Positions 58,291-64,000 of a stretch of DNA of 64,000 nucleotides are shown piece after piece. A program made the translations under genes and the position numbers. This stretch comes from Streptomyces sp. NBC_00234. GTDB taxonomy: Bacteria > Actinomycetota > Actinomycetes > Streptomycetales > Streptomycetaceae. The notes beneath the pieces were generated by a model, which searched no databases, was not told where the DNA came from, and saw only the letters and a program-made list of their open reading frames with translations. Location of the stretch: NCBI RefSeq assembly GCF_036195325.1, contig NZ_CP108101.1:620001-684000 (forward strand), in the 5' to 3' direction. Position 1 is the first letter of the stretch; each line of letters starts with the position of its first letter.

Positions 58291-59697
58291 GTGAGCCGCA
58301 AGAGCACCCGTTCGCGTTCCCTTTCGACCACCCTTCCGGTGGTCTCCCCCCACCCCCGCCAGGCACCGGGCACCCTGCGCGTCCTGGCCGTCGCCGTGGC
58401 CGCCGCGGCCTGCGTGGGCACGTACGCCGTCCCGGCAGCCGCCGACGTCACGGGCTCGGAGCCCGTGGTGTCCAGGGGCGTGACCATCCCCACCTTCTAC
58501 AACCCGCCCGCCGAACTGCCCTCGGCCAACGGCACGTTGATCCGGAGCGAGGCGCTTCCGCTCGGTCTGTCCATTCCCGGTCTTGACGGACGCCCGATGC
58601 CGGGCACGGCGACCCGGCTGATGTACAAGTCGACGGACTCGACGGGACAGCCGGTCGCGGTGACCGGTGCCTACATCGAGCCGTCGGCCGCCTGGAAGGG
58701 CGGCGGTCCGCGCCCGCTGGTGGCGCTGGCCTCGGGCACCGTGGGCCAGGGCGACCAGTGCGCGCCCTCCCTGTCGCTGCAGTACCCGCTGAACCTGACC
58801 GGCGAGACCATCTCGGTCGGCTACGAGGCCCTGGCGATCTACCGCCTGCTCTCCACCGGAGCCGCGGTGGTGGTCACCGACTACGTCGGTCTCGGCGCCA
58901 CCGACCGGCTCCACACCTACGTCAACCGCGTCGACCAGGGCCACGCCCTGCTCGACGCGGCCCGCGCCGCACGCGCCGTACCGGGAGCGTCGGTCACCGC
59001 CGACGCGCGCGTCGGCCTGTACGGCTACAGCCAGGGCGGCGGAGCCAGCGCCTCGGCCGCCGAACTCCAGCCCACGTACGCACCCGACGTCAAGGTCGCA
59101 GGCACCTACGCCGGCGCGCCGCCCGCCGACCTGACCTCGGTGATGAAGGGCATCGACGGCAGCGCCCTGGCCGGCGCGCTGGCCTGGTCGGTGAACGGGT
59201 TCGCTCAGGCGGACCCCGATCTGCGCGAGGTCGTCGAGGCGAACATCAACGCCACCGGACGGGCCGCTCTCAAGGACGCCTCGACCATGTGTGTCGGCGA
59301 CGTGCTCTTCGGCTACGGCTTCACGAAGAGCTCCAAGTGGACCACCAGCGGGGCCTCGCTCGGCGACGTCATCGCCGCGGAGCCCCGGGCACAGGCGGCG
59401 CTCGACAAGCAGCGCATCGGCAGGTCGAAGCCCGTGGGCCCGGTACGGGTGGCGACCGGCGTCCAGGACGACATCGTGCCGCACGACCAGGCCCGCCAAC
59501 TCGCCGTGGACTGGTGCCGCAAGGGCGCCGCGGTCAGCTACGACGCCATCGAGCTGCCCAACCTCGGCGACAAGCTCCTCACCAACCACCTGGTGCCTCT
59601 CATCACCGACCAGGGCGAGGCGATCTCCTGGCTGACCGACCGGCTCGCGGGCAAGGCCACCGCCTCCAACTGCTGGACGATGCCTTTCCAGCGCTGA
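58291..59697 (+). CDS. Secreted lipase, LIP family (alpha/beta hydrolase)
   Basis: GTG 58291 follows GAGGAGTGAG and gives 468 residues. A long signal peptide (VLAVAVAAAACVGTYAVPAAA at about 33-53) precedes a secretory lipase domain: FYNPPAELPSANGTLIRSE, the nucleophile GLYGYSQGGGAS, and VATGVQDDIVPHDQA and NHLVPLIT with the acid and histidine. The family is the triacylglycerol lipases of Candida and actinobacteria (PF03583). It should release fatty acids extracellularly. A 15-bp-stem hairpin follows. Confidence 0.92.
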   Translation: MSRKSTRSRSLSTTLPVVSPHPRQAPGTLRVLAVAVAAAACVGTYAVPAAADVTGSEPVVSRGVTIPTFYNPPAELPSANGTLIRSEALPLGLSIPGLDGRPMPGTATRLMYKSTDSTGQPVAVTGAYIEPSAAWKGGGPRPLVALASGTVGQGDQCAPSLSLQYPLNLTGETISVGYEALAIYRLLSTGAAVVVTDYVGLGATDRLHTYVNRVDQGHALLDAARAARAVPGASVTADARVGLYGYSQGGGASASAAELQPTYAPDVKVAGTYAGAPPADLTSVMKGIDGSALAGALAWSVNGFAQADPDLREVVEANINATGRAALKDASTMCVGDVLFGYGFTKSSKWTTSGASLGDVIAAEPRAQAALDKQRIGRSKPVGPVRVATGVQDDIVPHDQARQLAVDWCRKGAAVSYDAIELPNLGDKLLTNHLVPLITDQGEAISWLTDRLAGKATASNCWTMPFQR

Positions 59698-59741
59698 TCC
59701 GCCACGGCACGCCGCGCGCCGACGCGCGGCGGCCTTCGCGG

Positions 59742-59779
59742 CTGCCCGGCCGGACCGCTCACATGGTCCGGCCGGGCAG
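59742..59779 (+). terminator. Hairpin after the secreted lipase
   Basis: CTGCCCGGCCGGACC (59742-59756) pairs perfectly with GGTCCGGCCGGGCAG (59765-59779), loop 8 nt. It ends 9 bp before the next ATG. Confidence 0.8.
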
Positions 59780-59788
59780 ACTGTGCGG

Positions 59789-60517
59789 ATGAACGACTAT
59801 CCCCCGGTGGACCGCGCACCGGCTCCCGAACGGTACGGGCGCCTGCGCGTACGGACATCCGATCTCGAACCGGCCCGCTGGCTCACCGAACGCGGGCCGG
59901 GACATGGCGACTTCGGGACGGTGGCGGGGGTCGCGGCGCCCGGGTTCGACGCCTACGCCCGGGTCCTGCACCCGGCTTCCCTCGACGAGCGGCCGGTGCG
60001 GTGGGCGACCGTGGCCGCCGCGTACGGACGCGAGGTGGCGCCGGGGACCCGCTGGCACGAGGTGGCCGGGATGGACCCCGACTACTACAACGTCTCCGAG
60101 TACGGCCTGCCCGGTGTCTGGGACGAGCATCCGGCGGAGGGCCCGACGCCGCCCGCCGTCGCCCAGGCCCTGATCCCCGTCCTGGCCCGGCACACCGGGA
60201 CGTCCGAGCACTGCTGGTTCGGACTGTGGCACGGCTACGGGCGGTGGGACTTCGGCCGTGTACCGACCTTCGCGACACCCGAACGGGAGGAGGTGCTGCT
60301 CTCCGGCACGCTGGCCGAGGCCGTCTCCCCCGTGTCCCTGGACGAGTTCGCCGAGCTCCCCGACCTGTGGTGGCCGCAGGACCGCGCCTGGTGCCTGGGC
60401 GGCGACGTGGACCTGGTGAGCACGTACGTCGGCGGGTCCCGGGCCCTGGTCGCCGAGCTGCTGGCCGCTCCGGAACTGGAGACCTACCCGGTGGCGCCGG
60501 ACGCCCCCGTCGGCTGA
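59789..60517 (+). CDS. Uncharacterised cytoplasmic protein
   Basis: ATG 59789 gives 242 residues with no signal peptide or membrane segment. Recognisable blocks are YGRLRVRTSDLEPARWL, APGFDAYARVLHP, TRWHEVAGMDPDYYN, TSEHCWFGLWHGYGRWDF and LWWPQDRAWCLGGDVDLVSTYVGG. Tryptophan is unusually frequent. The pattern recurs in actinobacteria as an unnamed protein family, with no catalytic motif visible. The ATG is 9 bp after a strong hairpin and no Shine-Dalgarno is evident, so expression is uncertain. Confidence 0.75.
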   Translation: MNDYPPVDRAPAPERYGRLRVRTSDLEPARWLTERGPGHGDFGTVAGVAAPGFDAYARVLHPASLDERPVRWATVAAAYGREVAPGTRWHEVAGMDPDYYNVSEYGLPGVWDEHPAEGPTPPAVAQALIPVLARHTGTSEHCWFGLWHGYGRWDFGRVPTFATPEREEVLLSGTLAEAVSPVSLDEFAELPDLWWPQDRAWCLGGDVDLVSTYVGGSRALVAELLAAPELETYPVAPDAPVG

Positions 60518-60552
60518 GACCGACGGTCGGACCGCACCCTGCGGGGAATAGC

Positions 60553-60590
60553 GAAAATCCCCGGTCCACAATTGCGGACCGGGGATTTTC
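60553..60590. terminator. Strong hairpin between hypothetical gene and HelD gene
   Basis: GAAAATCCCCGGTCC (60553-60567) pairs perfectly with GGACCGGGGATTTTC (60576-60590), loop 8 nt, with T-rich 3' side. It terminates the upstream gene. The candidate -35 of the next promoter overlaps its loop and right arm. Confidence 0.82.
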
Positions 60591-60601
60591 ACGAGTATAT
60601 T
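60572..60601 (+). promoter_or_regulatory. Candidate promoter of the HelD-family gene
   Basis: TTGCGG (60572-60577) and TATATT (60596-60601) are 18 bp apart. The -35 lies inside the terminator hairpin of the preceding gene. The expected leader is about 70 nt. Confidence 0.55.
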
Positions 60602-60606
60602 GAGTG

Positions 60607-60645
60607 TTTCTGTGCGCCCACAGAAAAGGCCCCTCAAGGGGGGCC
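60607..60645 (+). promoter_or_regulatory. Two adjacent hairpins in the leader of the HelD-family gene
   Basis: TTTCTGTG (60607-60614) and CACAGAAA (60619-60626) pair perfectly around CGCC. GGCCCC (60628-60633) and GGGGCC (60640-60645) form a second, GC-rich stem. Both would be in the first 40 nt of the transcript. They could control readthrough. Confidence 0.5.
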
Positions 60646-60675
60646 ACTAAGCAACACCATATCCGTCAGGGAGTC

Positions 60676-62913
60676 ATGTTGTCAACTCGGGAAAGTGCCG
60701 AACTGCATAAGGAGCAGGAATTCATCGGCCGGCTGTACGACCGTGTCGACGTGCTGCGCGGAGTCGCCGCACAGCACGTCGAGGACGCGCTGACACCCGT
60801 CGGGACCGGTCAGCAGGCCCGTCTCGAACGTGAGGTGCTCGTCGCCGAACGCTCGGGGCTGCTCGCCGCGCTCAATGCGGTGGACGGCTCACTCTGTTTC
60901 GGCCGCATCGATCTCACCGACGGAACCGCGCACCATATCGGCCGTATCGGAATCCGCGAGGACGACACCGCTCACACACCTCTTCTGATCGATTGGCGCG
61001 CACCGGTCGCCCGCCCCTTCTATCTGGCCACCGGTCATACGCCGATGGGTCTGCGGCGGCGCAGGCACATCACCACCGAGGGCCGCCTCGTCACCGAGCT
61101 GCACGACGAGATCCTCGACCTCGGGGACCGGGAGCGCACGGGCTTCGAGGACCCGAGCGGCGACGCCGTGCTGCTCACCGCCGTCGGCTCCGCCCGTACG
61201 GGCCGCATGGCCGACATCGTGCGGACCATCCAGGCGGAGCAGGACAGCATCATCCGCGCCCCGCACCGCGGCGTCCTCGTCGTGGAGGGCGGTCCCGGTA
61301 CCGGCAAGACGGCGGTGGCCCTGCACCGCGCCGCCTTCCTGCTGTACGAGCACCGCGAGCTGCTCGCCAAGCGCGCCGTCCTGATCGTGGGCCCCAATCC
61401 GGCCTTCCTGAGCTACATCGGCGAGGTGCTTCCCGCACTCGGCGAGACCGGTGTCCTGCTCGCCACGCAGGGCGAGCTCTTCCCCGGGGTCCACGCCCGA
61501 GGGACCGACACACCCCGCGCCGCGGCCGTCAAGGGCGGTGAGCCGATGGCGGAGGCGCTCGCCCTCGCCGTCCGCGACCGGCAGCAGTTGCCCGAGCCCG
61601 GGGCACCGCTGATCGTCCCGCACGACGACGGGGACCTCGTCCTCGACTGGGAGATCGCCTACGAGGCCCGGCAGGCGGCCCGCGACACGCGCCTGCCGCA
61701 CAACCTCGCCCGTCCGTATTTCGCGTTCCGGATCATCGACGCACTCACCGAGCAACTCACCGAGCGCATCGGTGCCGATCCGTACGGCGGCCCCAACTTC
61801 CTCGGCCCGGACGACATCGCCCAGCTCGGCAAGGGCGTCGCACTCAGCAAGGACGTGCACTCCGCCATCGACGAGCTGTGGCCCGCGCTCGATCCGGAGG
61901 AGTTCCTCACCGCCTATCTGGCCGAGCCCGTCTACGTACCGGAGGCGGACGCCCGGGCCATCCGCCGCACGCACGCCGAGGGAACGTGGACCCCTGCCGA
62001 CGTACCGCTGCTCGACGAGGCGGCGGAACTCCTCGGGGTCGACGACAGCGCGGAGCGGGCCGCCGCGGAGGCGGAGCGCCAGGAGCGGATCGCGTACGCG
62101 CAGGGCGTGCTGGCGCTGTCGAGGGGCTCCGAGACGTACGAGTTCGAGGACGAGGAGTCCGAGATCCTCGCCGCCCACGACATCATCGACGCCGAACGGA
62201 TGGCGGACCGGCAGGAGGAGGCCGATCACCGCAGCGCGGCCGAGCGCGCCGCCGGTGACCGGACCTGGGCGTTCGGGCACATCATCGTCGACGAGGCACA
62301 GGAGTTGTCGCCGATGGCGTGGCGGCTGCTGATGCGCCGTTCGCCGACCCGCTCGCTGACCCTGGTCGGTGATCCCGCCCAGACCTCGGAGGAGGCCGGC
62401 GTCGGGTCGTGGGAGAGGATCCTGGAGCCGTACGTCGGTGACCGCTTCGAGCACGTCAGGCTGATGGTCAACTACCGTACGCCCGCCGAGATCATGGAGC
62501 TGGCCGCCCGGGTGCTCCGTGCCGAGGACCCCTCGTTCGAGCCTCCCGGCTCGGTGCGGTCCACCGGTGAGGTGCCGTGGACGAGGCACTCCGGCGAGGA
62601 CCTGGCGGGTGCCGTGGCCCGGGCCGTCTCGGAGCTGACGCCCGAGGAGGGGAGGCTCGCGGTGATCGCGCCGGCGGCGCTCCACGACGAGATCGCGGCG
62701 CCGCTGGACGCCGTCGAGGCCGGTGCCGAGCCCGATCTGACCCGCCCGGTGGTCCTGCTCGATCCCCGGCAGGCCAAGGGGCTGGAATTCGACCACGTAC
62801 TGGTCGTGGAGCCCGCCCGGTTCGGGAGCAGTGATCTCTACGTGGCTCTGACCCGTGCCACGCAGCGCCTGGGCATCGTCCACCGCGAGGAGCTGCCCGA
62901 GGCACTGCGCTGA
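60676..62913 (+). CDS. HelD-family RNA polymerase recycling ATPase (UvrD-like)
   Basis: ATG 60676, close behind AGGGAG, gives 745 residues; TTG 60679 gives better spacing to that ribosome site. An N-terminal helical region (ELHKEQEFIGRLYDRVDVLR) precedes the 1A domain with Walker A EGGPGTGKTAVAL. Walker B is IIVDEAQELSPMAW, followed by GDPAQTS, VNYRTPAEI and YVALTRATQRLG. This is the HelD layout; such proteins pull stalled or rifamycin-bound RNA polymerase off DNA. Streptomyces has several paralogues and I cannot tell whether this is the rifamycin-protective HelR. No RAE-like element is seen upstream. Confidence 0.88.
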   Translation: MLSTRESAELHKEQEFIGRLYDRVDVLRGVAAQHVEDALTPVGTGQQARLEREVLVAERSGLLAALNAVDGSLCFGRIDLTDGTAHHIGRIGIREDDTAHTPLLIDWRAPVARPFYLATGHTPMGLRRRRHITTEGRLVTELHDEILDLGDRERTGFEDPSGDAVLLTAVGSARTGRMADIVRTIQAEQDSIIRAPHRGVLVVEGGPGTGKTAVALHRAAFLLYEHRELLAKRAVLIVGPNPAFLSYIGEVLPALGETGVLLATQGELFPGVHARGTDTPRAAAVKGGEPMAEALALAVRDRQQLPEPGAPLIVPHDDGDLVLDWEIAYEARQAARDTRLPHNLARPYFAFRIIDALTEQLTERIGADPYGGPNFLGPDDIAQLGKGVALSKDVHSAIDELWPALDPEEFLTAYLAEPVYVPEADARAIRRTHAEGTWTPADVPLLDEAAELLGVDDSAERAAAEAERQERIAYAQGVLALSRGSETYEFEDEESEILAAHDIIDAERMADRQEEADHRSAAERAAGDRTWAFGHIIVDEAQELSPMAWRLLMRRSPTRSLTLVGDPAQTSEEAGVGSWERILEPYVGDRFEHVRLMVNYRTPAEIMELAARVLRAEDPSFEPPGSVRSTGEVPWTRHSGEDLAGAVARAVSELTPEEGRLAVIAPAALHDEIAAPLDAVEAGAEPDLTRPVVLLDPRQAKGLEFDHVLVVEPARFGSSDLYVALTRATQRLGIVHREELPEALR

Positions 62914-62945
62914 CGGGTGCCGGGGCGGGTCGCCACGGCGGTCCC

Positions 62946-62968
62946 GGCCGCGGGTGCCACCCGCGGCC
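62946..62968 (+). terminator. Hairpin after the HelD-family gene
   Basis: GGCCGCGGGT (62946-62955), GCC loop, ACCCGCGGCC (62959-62968): 10 perfect pairs, 33 bp after the stop codon. Confidence 0.7.
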
Positions 62969-63143
62969 CGTGAGCCACGCACGTTCGAGTCGTCGCTTCC
63001 GAGGGTGATCTGTCTCCGTTCGACGCCACCTCTGGCCCGAGCAGGCGTTGGGGTTGCCGTGCCGGCACAGCAGTGACGGTTCTGCAGCGCCCGTCCGTAC
63101 GGACGGCGGCGTTGCCGACGGAGAACGTACGGGGAGCAGCAGA

Positions 63144-64000
63144 GTGCCGAAGAACGCCGGTGCACCACCGGCCGACAGCAGGACGCCGATCGGCGGTTTG
63201 ATCGGCCACGAGGCGGACGCGGCGGCGTTGCGGAGCCTGCTCCGGAATCACCGCCTGGTCACGGTGGCGGGGCAGGTCGGTGTGGGCAAGAGCTGTCTGG
63301 CCGACTTCGTCGCCACCGGGCCGCGCGGCGCCCGGACGCAGCTCCTGCGCGTGCGGTGGCGGCGGACGCGGGCCGGCCTGCACGGTGAACTGACCGCGGC
63401 GGTCCTGCGCGCGGCGACCGGTACCGAACCGCGGCCGGACGCCGGTGCCGCCGAGCTGGTCCGGGCGTTGCGCGCTCGCCGGCTGCTTCTCTTCCTCGAC
63501 GACGTCGACCCGGTCCACTCCGAGAGCGTGGGGCTGGTGCAGACCCTGCTCCAGCATCTGCCGACGCTGCGGGTCCTCGTCACCTCACGACAGCCTCTGG
63601 GGCTCGGCGACGAGGCCGTGCTGCGCCTGGAGCCGCTGCGTACCGCGCCGGTGGAGGACGACCACGGGCTCGCGCCGGCGGTGCGGCTGTTCGAGAACAG
63701 CGCACACGTCGTGCGGGAAGGTTTCAGCGCCGCGGGCGAAGACCTGGAGGCGGTGACGGACATCTGCCGCGACGTGGGCGGGCTGCCTCTCGCCATCGAG
63801 CTGGCCGCGCACCAACTGGCCCGCCACGACGTACGTGATCTGGCGGTTCTGCTGCACCGCCGGCAGTGCTGGCTGGCCAGCTCCCGGATGCCGTTGACCC
63901 GCCACCGGTCCCTGCGACGCGCCATCGCGTCGGCCTATGTGCTCTGCGGCAGGACGGACCGGATCGTGTGGGCACGCACGAGTGTGTTCGTGGCCTCCTT
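63144..64000 (+). CDS. NB-ARC-like ATPase, probable regulator (3' end outside window)
   Basis: GTG 63144 follows GGGGAG by 7 nt; 285 codons are visible before the window ends. The P-loop is VTVAGQVGVGKSCLAD near residue 42, Walker B is LLLFLDDVDPVH, sensor RVLVTSRQPLG and the GLPL motif GGLPLAIELAAHQL. These are the marks of signal-transduction ATPases of the AfsR/LuxR-LAL type. The C-terminal output, often a LuxR HTH or TPR region, is not in view, and no N-terminal SARP domain is present. The target is unknown. Confidence 0.85.
   Translation, partial: MPKNAGAPPADSRTPIGGLIGHEADAAALRSLLRNHRLVTVAGQVGVGKSCLADFVATGPRGARTQLLRVRWRRTRAGLHGELTAAVLRAATGTEPRPDAGAAELVRALRARRLLLFLDDVDPVHSESVGLVQTLLQHLPTLRVLVTSRQPLGLGDEAVLRLEPLRTAPVEDDHGLAPAVRLFENSAHVVREGFSAAGEDLEAVTDICRDVGGLPLAIELAAHQLARHDVRDLAVLLHRRQCWLASSRMPLTRHRSLRRAIASAYVLCGRTDRIVWARTSVFVAS

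Noticed and set aside
60604..60675. Rifamycin-associated element upstream of the HelD-family gene
   Set aside because: The GC-rich stem GGCCCC/GGGGCC does not match the remembered 19-bp RAE consensus, so identity as HelR and rifamycin control are not claimed.

Overview
The window is high-GC actinobacterial chromosome, almost certainly Streptomyces. The GC-rich third codon positions, frequent GTG starts, divergent pairs of a DUF5753 regulator and an RsbW-like ATPase, a streptophobe-type membrane protein, a DUF6777-type protein and a PucR/CdaR regulator all point there. Gene density is high. I see no tRNA, rRNA, CRISPR array or intact transposon. Both ends cut genes: a GH92 mannosidase at the left and an NB-ARC-like ATPase at the right.

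Layout. 0-16 kb: secreted carbohydrate enzymes (GH92 mannosidase, PL11 rhamnogalacturonan lyase), a GNAT acetyltransferase, a signalling locus (double-FHA ABC protein, small protein, Ser/Thr kinase) that resembles mycobacterial Rv1747/PknF, a PP2C phosphatase, an XRE/RsbW-like pair, an RNase HI and a cyclophilin. 16-31 kb: an ABC exporter behind a MerR-type promoter, an HhH-PHP protein, the ohr/ohrR peroxide pair, an aldo-keto reductase, a DJ-1-like protein, a two-gene ABC transporter, an NmrA-like reductase behind a second MerR-type promoter, an EamA/LysR divergent pair, a hydrolase/HTH pair, and lipoamide dehydrogenase. 30.6-33.8 kb: a secreted metallopeptidase, a hemerythrin protein and a membrane protein.

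33.8-53.2 kb is the most interesting region. An 11-gene leftward operon encodes a Rieske oxygenase, a 74-residue protein, a PDR/VanB-type reductase, a TPP enzyme, two SDRs, a cupin, a meta-cleavage-type hydrolase, an aspartate-dehydrogenase-like enzyme, a type I extradiol dioxygenase and an aldehyde dehydrogenase. It is divergent from an aromatic-acid-type MFS importer, and the shared intergenic region carries three related operator-like repeats on both promoters. Beyond the importer lie a TetR-MarR fusion regulator, xdhC and a molybdenum hydroxylase operon (FAD, 2Fe-2S and Mo subunits, CoxG) followed by a MarR gene with its own palindrome. Together these read as an import, hydroxylation, ring-cleavage and side-chain-oxidation pathway for an unidentified aromatic or N-heteroaromatic compound.

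53.2-64 kb: a Tat-exported small protein, a PucR-type regulator, three carboxylesterase/lipase-type hydrolases, a nitrobindin-like protein, a HelD-family RNA polymerase recycling ATPase and the start of an NB-ARC-type ATPase.

Four short palindromic elements flanked by CTAG (or CTGG) are scattered through the window. In several cases their flanking CTAG supplies the stop codon of the neighbouring gene. They look like miniature transposable elements of two families.
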